DNA of 36,004 nt from Clostridia bacterium (lineage in GTDB: Bacteria; Bacillota; Clostridia; Christensenellales; Borkfalkiaceae): NCBI GenBank assembly GCA_900767195.1, contig CAAFYG010000121.1:1-36004 (forward strand), written 5' to 3'. The stretch's first letter is position 1. Each line of letters opens with the position of its first letter. The position numbers and the translations under genes were made by a program. The notes below the pieces were generated by a model that did no database searches, was not told the DNA's origin, and saw only the letters and a program-made list of their open reading frames with translations. Positions 26,867 through 35,132 of the stretch are shown in pieces.

Positions 26867-28507
26867 ATGACGGAAAACTTCGAACAATATCTCGATTGGA
26901 TTGTTTATCAGATTTATCCGAAAAGTTTTTTTGATTCAAACGGAGACGGTATCGGAGACATAAACGGAATTGCGGAAAAATTAAATTATATCAAAGGTCT
27001 CGGAGCAAATGCAATTTGGATTTGCCCGATGTACGAAAGCCCGCAGTGCGATAACGGTTATGATATTTCGGATTATCGTTCGTTTCAGAAAGAATACGGC
27101 ACGATGGCAGATTTTGAGCGACTTATAAGCAAAGCACATTCTCTCGGAATTCGTGTGATCATGGATCTTGTTGCGAACCATACGTCCGATCTGCATCCGT
27201 GGTTTCAAGAAGCGAGAAAATCGCGCAATAATCCGTATCACGATTATTATTATTGGGCGGATAAACCTTTGAACGATTGGAAATCGTGTTTTGGCGGTTC
27301 GGCCTGGGAATTTAACGAAGCTACAAATGAATATTATTTGCATTCGTTTGCCGTGGGACAACCCGACGTGAATTGGACAAATCCCCGAGTCCGTTCCGAG
27401 TTTGTTTCGATTGTTGATTTTTGGGCAGAGAAAGGCGTAGACGGTTTTCGGTGCGACGTGCTTGATTATATAGCGAAAGATTTTAATCATAACTGGATGG
27501 CGGGGGGTGAGCATTTTCACGAGTATGTAAACGAATTGTTCGGGCGAGAAAAAGCCAAGTATCTTTTTACCGTAGGTGAGTGTTCGGCGGACGAAAAATC
27601 GATTAAAGATCTTTGCGGCGAAACAAGAGGAGAGTTGAAATGTTCTTTTCAGTTTGAACATATAGGCTTAGGCAGAGTTAATAAATATACGCCAAAACCC
27701 CATTCTGTATTTGATACGGCAAAAGTATTGAAAAAATGGCAGGAATTTTCTCAAGATAAAGATTTTTTATATACGTTGTTTACGGATAATCACGATCAGC
27801 CGTGGTACAACTCTCGGATGGGGAACGATAAAGAGTATCGCTATGAAAGCGCAACCTTGTTAGCGGCTATGTTTTTCGCCGCGCGCGGAGTACCTTTCAT
27901 ATATCAGGGACAAGAAATAGGTGCTGCAAATTCTTTTTTTGAGTCCATAAAAGACTTTGACGATATAGAAACAATTAATTATTATCATGAGCATCGGGAT
28001 GAATACTCTGAAAGTGAGTTGATGCAAAAAGTAAACTATGGTAGCCGAGATAATCCTCGTAGACCTATGGCTTGGACCGGCGAGCGAGGGCGCGGGTTTA
28101 CGGAAGCCGAAAAGCCGTGGCTACCGTTTGCTACGCGTAGCAAAGAAATAAACGTTCAGACGGACGAAACATCGGGAAAATCGGTTTTGCTCTTTTACCG
28201 TAAGCTATTACGGTTAAGAAACGCGAGCGATGTATTACGGCGCGGGAGTTATGAAACGCTGCATCTCGATACCGATTATTACGCTTATTGCCGCAGGGAA
28301 AAGAATTTCGAGCAATTCAATGGTTCGAATTATAAAAATGAAGAGTATATCATAATTTGCAATTTTGAAAAAGAAAGTCATATTGCGGGATATTCCGAAG
28401 ATTATGAATGCGTTTTAACTAATTACGCTGCGCGTAACGGAGAAACGAGGGCCGTGAACGGCAGTTATGCGCCTTACGAATGCGCTGTTTTCAAAAAACA
28501 TAATTGA
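26867..28507 (+). CDS. GH13 alpha-glucosidase (oligo-1,6-glucosidase type)
   Basis: 546 aa, normal for the family, cytoplasmic. It starts WIVYQIYPKSFFDSNGDGIG, the usual first barrel strand. The family regions are present: DLVANHTSD, nucleophile D197 in GVDGFRCDVLDYI, acid/base E238 in FTVGECSADE, transition-state stabiliser D310 in FTDNHDQPW. QPDVNW at 165-170 is the extra region that marks the oligo-1,6-glucosidase/alpha-glucosidase subfamily, which favours short alpha-glucosides. GGAGAG serves as ribosome binding site. In a cluster otherwise aimed at Gal and HexNAc, an alpha-glucosidase suggests either a glucose-containing substrate or general glucoside clearing. The fine specificity is unknown. 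Confidence 0.9.
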   Translation: MTENFEQYLDWIVYQIYPKSFFDSNGDGIGDINGIAEKLNYIKGLGANAIWICPMYESPQCDNGYDISDYRSFQKEYGTMADFERLISKAHSLGIRVIMDLVANHTSDLHPWFQEARKSRNNPYHDYYYWADKPLNDWKSCFGGSAWEFNEATNEYYLHSFAVGQPDVNWTNPRVRSEFVSIVDFWAEKGVDGFRCDVLDYIAKDFNHNWMAGGEHFHEYVNELFGREKAKYLFTVGECSADEKSIKDLCGETRGELKCSFQFEHIGLGRVNKYTPKPHSVFDTAKVLKKWQEFSQDKDFLYTLFTDNHDQPWYNSRMGNDKEYRYESATLLAAMFFAARGVPFIYQGQEIGAANSFFESIKDFDDIETINYYHEHRDEYSESELMQKVNYGSRDNPRRPMAWTGERGRGFTEAEKPWLPFATRSKEINVQTDETSGKSVLLFYRKLLRLRNASDVLRRGSYETLHLDTDYYAYCRREKNFEQFNGSNYKNEEYIIICNFEKESHIAGYSEDYECVLTNYAARNGETRAVNGSYAPYECAVFKKHN

Positions 28508-28535
28508 GTTGCAAAAAATAGAAAAAGCTTATAAT

Positions 28536-30620
28536 ATGAAAAACGAATTATATACTATCTGCATTGATAAAGAAACCGGCGGAATATCGCAATTGATTTT
28601 GAATAACGACATAGATCAGATGAATTGGGTGAAGCCGACGGAATCTTTCAATAATTCTGATAAAGTCGGGTGGACGCGCCCGCCGCAAGCTTTCGGAGTG
28701 CTGTCCTATTGCCTAAATGTAAAATATTTTGGTCTGACGGCTGATTTTCAATTAAATAAAATTGAAGAAAATGAAAATCACGCTACGGCTTACTATTCTG
28801 CAAAACAATGGCAAACTCGTTCGAGGGATGGCGATGAAAATGATTCTTTTCCCGAACTTACGGCGAAAACCGAATATTGTTTTAATGAAGATGGTAATCT
28901 TGCGGTAAAAACTGTAATAAAAAACGTATCTCGTTGGCAGAAATTTTTTCTCGAAGGCGATTTAGGGGTAAATTTCAATTTTTTCGATGATTATCACGAT
29001 GCAGCCACATGTATGACTTCCCGCTGTACGGCACATCTTTGGAACGGGGAAGATTCAACTTGGATTTGTGCATTGAAAATGGGTGAAAGCCCGCATAACA
29101 TAGGACTTGTATTTACGCAAGGCGGCACGACTTCTTATTCTCAAAACGGATGTCGGGGTAACGATCGCGGTTATTTTGCGATGAATCTCAATATAAAAAT
29201 GTTGCGTCCCGGCGAAGAATATACGTTTTCGTACATAATTTTTTCGCATACAGGTAAGGAAGATTTTATGCGTAAAATCGCGGAAGTGCCTCATTGCGCG
29301 GCTATTTATTCCGATAATTTTACATATTTTCAAGGCGAGAAAATAAGATTGACGTTAGAAAATGCGACAAGCGGCAGAATTTCGGCTTCTTCCGATTTGC
29401 CTCTGCTTTCTTCCGCGAAAAAGGGGAATAAAACAGAATTTGAGTTTTCTGCGGATATCCTTGGCGAACATAAAATTACATTTACATACGGCGAAAAAGG
29501 CGAATGTAAAACATTTTCGAAAGTATTTGTTTCCGAATCGCTCGAAACGGTGATTACGCGTCGCCTGAATTTTATTGTTGATAAGCAGCAGTACAATGAG
29601 GTGGGCAATGCTTTGGACGGCGCGTTTTTGTGCTACGATACAGAAAGCTGCAGGCAGTTTTACGACGAACAATTTTCCGATATGAATGCGCAACGCGAAC
29701 GGCTTGGTATGACGATTATGCTTGCAAGGTATCTGCAAGCTCATAACAATGAAAAGCTCCGGGTTGCGCTTGAAAAAGCCGTGGCATTTGTCCGTCGGGA
29801 AGTATATGATGCCGAACAAGGCGAAGTTTTTAATTTTGCAGGGAAGTACAGCGTTTGGCTTCGTCTTTATAATTTCCCTTGGGTCTCTTTACTTTTAACA
29901 GAAGTTTATCCCGTGTTCAAGGATAAAACTATGCTTTCTGATGCGTATAAAATTATGAAAGCTTATTATGAACGAGGGGGCTTGGATTTTTATCCGAACG
30001 GAATTTTTGCGCGAGATCTGATAGAAGCATTTGAGGCGAACGATTTGCAAGAAGAAAGTGAAAAGTTGCGCGAATACTTTCTTGTCCACGTACAAAGAAT
30101 TATTGATCGCGGCGTTAATTATCCTAAACACGAAGTGAATTACGAACAAACAATCGTAACGCCGGCGGTTTCGTTCATTTTAGACGCATATTTTTTAACG
30201 AGAGACAAAAAATATCTCAAAGCGGTTCAGCCGCATTTAGCCGTTTTGGAACGCTTTGACGGATTACAGCCGCACTATATGCTCAATAATGTGGCTGTGA
30301 GATTCTGGGACGATCGATGGTTCGGAAAACTTCACGTCCACGGCGATACGTTGCCGCATTATTGGAGTTCCTTAAGTTCGATCGATTATATAAAATATTT
30401 TGCAGCGTCCGGTGATGAGAATCGTTTGCGGTGCGGAATTTGCGGGCTACGGAATTGTTTGAGTTTGTTTATGCGCGATGGCTCGGCAAGCTGCGCGAGA
30501 TTGTTTCCTTTCGAGGTAAACGGTTTGCGAGGCGAACGATTTGATCCGCTTTGTAACGATCAGGATTTTGCATTATATTTTGCATATAAATATCTTGATG
30601 AAAATAGCGTGGAGGATTAA
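28536..30620 (+). CDS. Putative carbohydrate-active protein of unassigned family
   Basis: 694 aa if started at the ATG at 28536 (MKNELYTICIDKETGGISQL). An in-frame ATG at 28467 would overlap the GH13 gene by 41 bases. Neither start has a strong ribosome binding site, so the start is uncertain. The N-terminal 270 residues look like a beta-supersandwich as found before sugar-acting enzymes, about 275-350 like an Ig-type domain, and the rest (about 360-694) is helical with spaced aromatic and His motifs (WLRLYNFPWVSLL, YERGGLDFYPNG, LHVHGDTLPHYWSSL), suggesting an (alpha/alpha)6 barrel as in several hydrolase and lyase families. I cannot place it in a known family. No signal peptide. The position between GH13 and the esterase supports a role in the same pathway. 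Confidence 0.6.
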   Translation: MKNELYTICIDKETGGISQLILNNDIDQMNWVKPTESFNNSDKVGWTRPPQAFGVLSYCLNVKYFGLTADFQLNKIEENENHATAYYSAKQWQTRSRDGDENDSFPELTAKTEYCFNEDGNLAVKTVIKNVSRWQKFFLEGDLGVNFNFFDDYHDAATCMTSRCTAHLWNGEDSTWICALKMGESPHNIGLVFTQGGTTSYSQNGCRGNDRGYFAMNLNIKMLRPGEEYTFSYIIFSHTGKEDFMRKIAEVPHCAAIYSDNFTYFQGEKIRLTLENATSGRISASSDLPLLSSAKKGNKTEFEFSADILGEHKITFTYGEKGECKTFSKVFVSESLETVITRRLNFIVDKQQYNEVGNALDGAFLCYDTESCRQFYDEQFSDMNAQRERLGMTIMLARYLQAHNNEKLRVALEKAVAFVRREVYDAEQGEVFNFAGKYSVWLRLYNFPWVSLLLTEVYPVFKDKTMLSDAYKIMKAYYERGGLDFYPNGIFARDLIEAFEANDLQEESEKLREYFLVHVQRIIDRGVNYPKHEVNYEQTIVTPAVSFILDAYFLTRDKKYLKAVQPHLAVLERFDGLQPHYMLNNVAVRFWDDRWFGKLHVHGDTLPHYWSSLSSIDYIKYFAASGDENRLRCGICGLRNCLSLFMRDGSASCARLFPFEVNGLRGERFDPLCNDQDFALYFAYKYLDENSVED

Positions 30621-30623
30621 AAA

Positions 30624-31259
30624 ATGAAGATTATATTATTCGGAGACTCTATTACAGATGCAGGAAGATTTCTTAGCGATGCACTGCCGTATTATACATA
30701 TGGATTCGGTTATGCTCGTGATATTGCGAGCGCATTGAGGTGGAAAAATTGCAGGAAATATGAAATTATTAATAAAGGTAACAGTGGTAATAAAATCGTA
30801 AACTTATACGAGCGCGTACAAGCGGACGTTTGGAATTTAAAGCCGGACGTTTTAAGCGTTCTGATCGGCGTAAACGACGTTTGGCATATGATTGCGCATA
30901 ATACGGGCGTCGATTTAAAAAGATATGAAAAAATATATCGTGCGCTTATCGAAGAAACAAAAGAACGGTTGCCAAACTTAAAAATAATTTTATGCGAACC
31001 GTTTTTCTTGCATGGGGTTGTAACCGATGGGCTTGATTTTGATAAGTTTTCAATCGTAAAAGATTATGCCGATGTGGTGCGTAAAATTGCGGAAGAATAC
31101 GGTGCAGCGTTTTTACCATTGCAGAAAAAATTTGAGACTTTGGCAAATAAAATTGGAGCGGAAAATTGTCTTTCGGACGGCGTGCACCCCACAGAAATCG
31201 GCGCAAAATTGATCGCTGACGAATGGTTGAAACTATTTTATGAAAAAATAAACAACTGA
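30624..31259 (+). CDS. SGNH/GDSL-type carbohydrate esterase
   Basis: 211 aa, cytoplasmic. SGNH hydrolases remove acyl groups, here probably acetyl groups from sugars. Block I is FGDSITDAG with catalytic Ser9, block II GNSGNK, block III GVNDVW, and block V DGVHPT with D185 and H188, so all four family blocks are intact. GAGG before the ATG overlaps the end of the upstream gene. It is the last gene of the long + unit and ends one base before the stop of the convergent AraC gene. O-acetylated host glycans would be a fitting substrate, but this is inferred. Confidence 0.88.
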   Translation: MKIILFGDSITDAGRFLSDALPYYTYGFGYARDIASALRWKNCRKYEIINKGNSGNKIVNLYERVQADVWNLKPDVLSVLIGVNDVWHMIAHNTGVDLKRYEKIYRALIEETKERLPNLKIILCEPFFLHGVVTDGLDFDKFSIVKDYADVVRKIAEEYGAAFLPLQKKFETLANKIGAENCLSDGVHPTEIGAKLIADEWLKLFYEKINN

Positions 31260-31260
31260 T

Positions 31261-32118
31261 TTATAATTCCGGTGATTGCGATTGTAAGCGTTTTCGTAAA
31301 GCAAGCGGAGACATGCCGAACAGGCGTTTAAAGTGTTTGATAAATAGAGATATATCGCTGTAGCCTACGCTTTCTGCGATTTCACGTACAGACATATTGC
31401 CGTATTGAAGATAATTTCGGGCTTGTTTTAAACGTAATTTTGTACGGTATTCTATGGGCGAAACGCCGGTTTTTTCTTTGAATAATTTTCGGAACCATAC
31501 AGGAGATACAAAAGACATGGCGGCAATTTCTTCCAAAGATTTTTCCGATTCGTAATGCGCGTTCAAGAAATCGTATGAGGCGCGGATCGTTTCGAAATTT
31601 CCCATTGCATTATTGGGCGATGCGGGTGGTAAAACAGATGCCGTGTTTTTCCCGAGTTCGGCAAGTAATTCTAAAAGAGCAGCTTTTTTTTCAGCTTGCA
31701 CTCCGTCGCCTTTTTTACTTACGAATAATTCTTTCGTAAAAAATTCGTGTTCTTCCGATGCGTTTTCAAAGATGGTTATGTCATCTGAAATTTTTATGCG
31801 TTCGCCTTTGGAAAGCAAAGAAAATCTGATGCCGATCGTATAAGCATCTTCGTTTAGCAAAGTAATTTTCTTAAACTTTACAAGATATTCGCTTCCCGAC
31901 GGAGAATAAATCGCGGAATGATCCGGTGCTCTTTTCGTTGTTCCGTCCGGAAAAAAGTAAGTAGCTTCGTATCCGCAGAGATACAAAAGTAATTCGTCTG
32001 CTTTAGGCGTATTAATACACGAAAATTGAGATACGTCAGTCCATTGTTGCCGCAAGCAACTGAATACTTCGCAATCGAAATTAGTCTTATATAATTGATT
32101 GATAGGAATGATTTTCAT
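31261..32118 (-). CDS. AraC-family transcriptional regulator
   Basis: 285 aa. Residues about 1-150 form a cupin-like sensing domain (ELLLYLCGYEATYFFPDG...HSAIYSPSGSEYLVKF), which in this family binds a sugar. Residues about 185-285 hold the two helix-turn-helix units (SLEEIAAMSFVSPVWFRKLF and SVREIAESVGYSDISLFIKH, then FGMSPLALR). It is placed tail-to-tail with the esterase gene and divergent from the 32253 unit. Two promoters with matching TTTCG repeats flank its regulon, so it is very likely the local activator for sugar use. Its ATG is only six bases from a consensus -10 box with no Shine-Dalgarno, so a leaderless mRNA is likely. Confidence 0.93.
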   Translation of the reverse strand: MKIIPINQLYKTNFDCEVFSCLRQQWTDVSQFSCINTPKADELLLYLCGYEATYFFPDGTTKRAPDHSAIYSPSGSEYLVKFKKITLLNEDAYTIGIRFSLLSKGERIKISDDITIFENASEEHEFFTKELFVSKKGDGVQAEKKAALLELLAELGKNTASVLPPASPNNAMGNFETIRASYDFLNAHYESEKSLEEIAAMSFVSPVWFRKLFKEKTGVSPIEYRTKLRLKQARNYLQYGNMSVREIAESVGYSDISLFIKHFKRLFGMSPLALRKRLQSQSPEL

Positions 32119-32124
32119 AGGTTT

Positions 32125-32153
32125 ATTATAACAAAACGAAAAGAAAATGTCAA
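32125..32153 (-). promoter_or_regulatory. Promoter of the AraC-family gene
   Basis: Read on the minus strand: TTGACA (32153-32148), 17-base spacer, TATAAT (32130-32125), a perfect sigma-A consensus. Only six bases (AAACCT) separate the -10 box from the ATG at 32118, so transcription should start at or next to the first codon. The -35 box lies seven bases from the TTTCG operator at 32160, so bound AraC protein could affect its own promoter. Confidence 0.85.
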
Positions 32154-32159
32154 ATATAA

Positions 32160-32223
32160 TTTCGAAAAATCATATTTTTGTTTCGCTTTGACTATTGTTT
32201 TTTGACGGCTCTCGTGTTATAAT
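32160..32223 (+). promoter_or_regulatory. Promoter and likely AraC-type operator of the 32253 unit
   Basis: The -10 TATAAT is at 32218-32223, with a weak -35 TTGTTT at 32195-32200 (17-base spacer). Two TTTCG half-sites lie at 32160-32164 and 32181-32185, 21 bases apart. The block matches 4969-5012 at 40 of 44 bases. The weak -35 beside a conserved site suggests a promoter that needs an activator. The TTGACG at 32202-32207 is too close to the -10 to act as its -35. Confidence 0.75.
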
Positions 32224-32252
32224 AAAAGTACAATAATTAAGGAGATTTTACG

Positions 32253-33719
32253 ATGCAAAACAATATTTTGTGCAAATCATGGCAAATTGTTTATGAAGTA
32301 TATGAGGGCGTTGAAAAACACGCTGTAAGTTTTTTGAGCGGAGAGCTTTGCAAATACATAGCGCGAGTACCGAGCGTATATACGCTTTACGTAGTGCCGT
32401 GCGTGCAGGCGACTGAGGAAAACGCCGATAAAAATACCATTATTTTAGCTGCGTATGATGAGAATGAAACCATTCGGAAATATATATCCGAAAAAGATAT
32501 TCCCGAAAATGGTTGGTTGATTAAAACAATGAAGCAAGCGCGCGATAATAATGAAAATAGTCGTCAAATGATTATTATTACGGCAAGAAAAAGAGAAAAT
32601 ATGTATTATGCGGCAACGTCGTTTATCGATGATTTTATGGTGAAGTTCGCGCCTGTCTGCGGCTCGCTTACAATGCCCGAAAAATTTTTTGAGTACGATA
32701 TTAAAGACAATACTTATACATTTGAATTAAAGACGAAGACGCGTAGCATTTTTACGTGGGGGCATCCGCTCAACGATTATCGCGAGTTTATTAAAAACGC
32801 CGCGCGTTTAAAATTAAACAGATTGATCATTTGGAATGATTATGCGCCTGTGAACGCAAGAGAAATAATGAACTATGCTCACGAATTCGGCATACAGATT
32901 GTGTGGGGATTCGAATGGGGCTGGGGAACGAATGGCAGTTCGCATATCGAAACAATCGACGATGAATATTTAGCGCAGTTAAAAATGCGAATTTTGGAAA
33001 AATTCGAACGCGAATATAAAGATATTTCGGAAGACGGAGTGTATTTTCAATCTTTTACGGAACGCCACGAAGATAATATCGGCGGCAGACGCATATCGGA
33101 AGCGGTGGTGAAGCTCGTCAATGAGGCAAGCGCGGCACTATTAGAAAAATACCCCGACTTAAATATTATTTTCGGTTTACACGCAAGTAGCGTAAAAACG
33201 CATTTTAGCGATATAGAAAAGACAGATCCGCGCGTAGAAATTCTGTGGGAAGACTGGGGTGCTTTTCCCTCCCATTATTTACCCGACGATGATCCCGCTG
33301 ATTTCGACGATCTTATAAAAACCACAGGAGAAATGTTGAAACTTCGCGGCGGAAAGAAACTCGGGTTTTTATTCAAGGGCTTTATGGTGCTTGACTGGTC
33401 GAGATTCGAATTTCAGCAAGGCGCGTTTGTTTTAGGAGAGAATCCGTATGAGATTACGGAAAACGATCGGGCGTTGCGTACCGGAGCGTGGAGAGTGTTT
33501 CAGGCGGGGTGGATCAGATGCGGCGAGAACGCAAGAAAAATAACCGAGCAGATTTGCGTTGCAACGAAAGGCGAAGCGGAAATCGGTATGGCGGGTTGTT
33601 TTGACGGCGGAATGTGGGCGGCTGAAACGCTTTGCGGCGAAATAATTGCAGATCCCGAGCGAAGCTACGGAGACATTTTACAATCGGCTCTTTCGAAAAA
33701 AGGCGTAAGGTTCGCTTAA
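32253..33719 (+). CDS. Putative TIM-barrel glycoside hydrolase, family unassigned
   Basis: 488 aa, no signal peptide. Residues about 1-150 resemble the alpha/beta domain that precedes GH20/GH67-type barrels (IILAAYDENETIRKYI...NMYYAATSFIDDFM). A barrel follows: TRSIFTWGHPLNDYREFIKN, LNRLIIWNDYAPVNAREIMN, GIQIVWGFEWGWGTN, VYFQSFTERHEDNIGGR, VEILWEDWGAF. E in SFTERH and the acidic pair in LWEDW are candidates for catalysis. It has the same overall plan as the exported DUF4838 protein but no cysteine cluster. I cannot assign a CAZy family. AAGGAGA lies before the ATG, and the gene sits directly behind an AraC-type promoter, so it belongs to the same regulon. Confidence 0.65.
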   Translation: MQNNILCKSWQIVYEVYEGVEKHAVSFLSGELCKYIARVPSVYTLYVVPCVQATEENADKNTIILAAYDENETIRKYISEKDIPENGWLIKTMKQARDNNENSRQMIIITARKRENMYYAATSFIDDFMVKFAPVCGSLTMPEKFFEYDIKDNTYTFELKTKTRSIFTWGHPLNDYREFIKNAARLKLNRLIIWNDYAPVNAREIMNYAHEFGIQIVWGFEWGWGTNGSSHIETIDDEYLAQLKMRILEKFEREYKDISEDGVYFQSFTERHEDNIGGRRISEAVVKLVNEASAALLEKYPDLNIIFGLHASSVKTHFSDIEKTDPRVEILWEDWGAFPSHYLPDDDPADFDDLIKTTGEMLKLRGGKKLGFLFKGFMVLDWSRFEFQQGAFVLGENPYEITENDRALRTGAWRVFQAGWIRCGENARKITEQICVATKGEAEIGMAGCFDGGMWAAETLCGEIIADPERSYGDILQSALSKKGVRFA

Positions 33720-33753
33720 AACTGACGAGATGACGAGATAAAGAAATTAAAAT

Positions 33754-34683
33754 ATGGGATATTTATTTTTAATTATTGCGAATATTGCGGGCATATCCAA
33801 AGTAGCCGCAATGAAAGGTTGCGGAAAAGAATGTCCCGGAGAATATAATAGCGTGCGGATCAATGCGTTCCGCGCGCTGCTTTGTACGCTTGTAAGCGTT
33901 GTAATATTTTATTTAACGGGTGCGCGTTTCAAAGTTGAAGAAGATTATATATGGATTCTTTCCGGACTTTCGAATGCTTTAATGATGTTTGTCTGGATAT
34001 TATGCGCGCAAAAAATCGGGCTTTTGTTTGTAGAAGCATTCGCTATGGTTGGCGCGGTAATCATTCCGATGCTGATAGCACCGCTGTTATACGAAGGCGA
34101 ATCGGTAAGCGTTTGGCAGTGGGTAGGCGTTGTGTGTCTTTTAATTGCGTTGATTATTTTATCTTTAACCCCGAACAAAGCGAAAAAGACCGATACCGTG
34201 AATGAGGCAGTTGAAGCAAGGAATAGCAAAGAAAAATTACTCATTGTTTTTTATCTCGCGTTGTTAATCATCTCAAATGCAGGGGTGAGTATAACGCAAA
34301 AATTATATCCGATCCGTGCAGGCAAAGAATATACGGCATATTTTAATTTAATGACTTTTGCCGTGGTGTTTTTGTGCTTTTCGGCTGTGTTGCTTTGCGG
34401 AAAAATTTTTAAGGGAAAAAGCTTATTACCTAAGGATTCGGCTTCGGGGAAGAAACTTGTTATTTTTGTTTCGCTCGCGGCTGTGATGATATATGTATAT
34501 CAATATTTCGCGACGCTTGCTGCGGGAGTATTGCCTTCGGCTGTTTATTATCCTTTATCTCGAGGAATCGGTATGATGTTGACAGGGCTTTGTGATATGC
34601 TGATTTTTAAGCAAAAAGTTACAAAAAATATGATTTTGGGCTTAGGTTTTATTTTTGCCGCGATTGTGTTGACAAATTTATAA
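33754..34683 (+). CDS. DMT/EamA-type membrane transporter
   Basis: 309 aa with about ten hydrophobic segments in two halves separated by a charged stretch (about 143-163), the plan of drug/metabolite transporters. The first half has SGLSNALMMFVWILCAQ and FVEAFAMVGAVIIPMLIAPL; the second half has GVLPSAVYYPLSRGIGMMLT, in the position where EamA proteins carry their conserved helix. The substrate is unknown. Co-transcription with the putative glycosidase 34 bases upstream suggests movement of a sugar or breakdown product. The ribosome binding site is weak. The gene is followed by strong hairpins. Confidence 0.8.
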   Translation: MGYLFLIIANIAGISKVAAMKGCGKECPGEYNSVRINAFRALLCTLVSVVIFYLTGARFKVEEDYIWILSGLSNALMMFVWILCAQKIGLLFVEAFAMVGAVIIPMLIAPLLYEGESVSVWQWVGVVCLLIALIILSLTPNKAKKTDTVNEAVEARNSKEKLLIVFYLALLIISNAGVSITQKLYPIRAGKEYTAYFNLMTFAVVFLCFSAVLLCGKIFKGKSLLPKDSASGKKLVIFVSLAAVMIYVYQYFATLAAGVLPSAVYYPLSRGIGMMLTGLCDMLIFKQKVTKNMILGLGFIFAAIVLTNL

Positions 34684-34758
34684 TAAACCCGTAAAACTAT
34701 TGAGAATCATCAATTTTATCGGATAGAAATAAAAATGTTCTAATAGCAAAAGGAGATA

Positions 34759-34792
34759 GTCCCGTAATAAAAAAACGAGGTAAGTACGGGAC
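34759..34792 (+). other. Inverted repeat downstream of the transporter gene
   Basis: GTCCCGTA (34759-34766) and TACGGGAC (34785-34792) form a perfect 8-bp stem with an 18-base, A-rich loop. It lies 15 bases before the terminator hairpin at 34807. It could be a second RNA hairpin, a pause site or a binding site; no T-tract follows it. Confidence 0.5.
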
Positions 34793-34806
34793 GGTACGGT
34801 TATGTA

Positions 34807-34850
34807 AAATTCTCTCTTTCCGAGTTTTTGGGAAGGAGGGGATTTTTTTA
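34807..34850 (+). terminator. Rho-independent terminator after the glycosidase/transporter unit
   Basis: 34807-34821 pairs with 34831-34845 (about 15 pairs, three G-U) around a nine-base loop, followed by a run of Ts to 34849. It closes the 32253-34683 transcription unit and marks the right end of the sugar-use region. Confidence 0.8.
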
Positions 34851-35071
34851 TGCGTTGGAATTATTTCTGCGCACCGTCGCTTATTTTAAGCGATGAACAT
34901 GATTGAAACACAGGGTAACAAGGGGAAAAGGAAAAAGTAAGAACGTCGGGGAAAACAAACTAAATTATGAATATGAAAAAACGAATGCGTCTATTTTGCA
35001 GATTGAAATTTTGCGAGATAGGCGCATTTTTGTATATTTTCATTTAAATAAGGGCGGGAACGGCATAAGAA
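34851..35071. other. Intergenic region upstream of the sigma-like gene; no convincing gene
   Basis: A TTG-initiated reading frame at 34903-35100 lacks a ribosome binding site and family features, so I do not call it. TCGCTTA/TAAGCGA (34877-34893) forms a 7-bp hairpin. AATGCGTCTAT/ATAGGCGCATT (34984-34994 with 35018-35028, one G-U) is followed by a T-rich stretch and could be a terminator. A possible weak promoter, TTGCGA (35011-35016) with TATATT (35033-35038), overlaps its 3' side and would start RNA near 35045. Confidence 0.35.
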
Positions 35072-35126
35072 GTCCTCCGGATTTGAGATTTGAACTTTAA
35101 AAATCAAATTTCAGATTCAGGAGGAC
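35072..35126 (+). promoter_or_regulatory. Long hairpin that buries the ribosome binding site of the sigma-like gene
   Basis: 35072-35093 pairs with 35104-35126: 22 pairs (three G-U, one bulged A at 35119) around a ten-base loop. The outer seven pairs are GTCCTCC with GGAGGAC, so the AGGAGGA Shine-Dalgarno seven bases before the GTG start is fully paired. This should block translation unless the hairpin is opened, e.g. by heat, a protein, another RNA or an upstream ribosome. Confidence 0.75.
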
Positions 35127-35132
35127 AAAACG

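Noticed and set aside
31250..31270. Bidirectional terminator between the convergent esterase and AraC genes
   Set aside because: The stops are separated by one base and no inverted repeat with T-tracts is visible there.
32202..32223. TTGACG at 32202-32207 as -35 box of the 32253 promoter
   Set aside because: Only 10 bases from the TATAAT; the TTGTTT at 32195-32200 has correct 17-base spacing and lines up with the -35 of the related promoter.
4583..34946. Possible att-like direct repeat between AAGGG...GAAAGTAAG (about 4600) and AAGGGG...AAAAGTAAG (about 34920)
   Set aside because: Only loose A/G-rich similarity with gaps; not enough to call attachment sites.
34903..35100. 65-codon reading frame upstream of the sigma-like gene
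   Set aside because: TTG start without a ribosome binding site, and it runs through hairpin sequences; the DNA is better explained as a regulatory leader.
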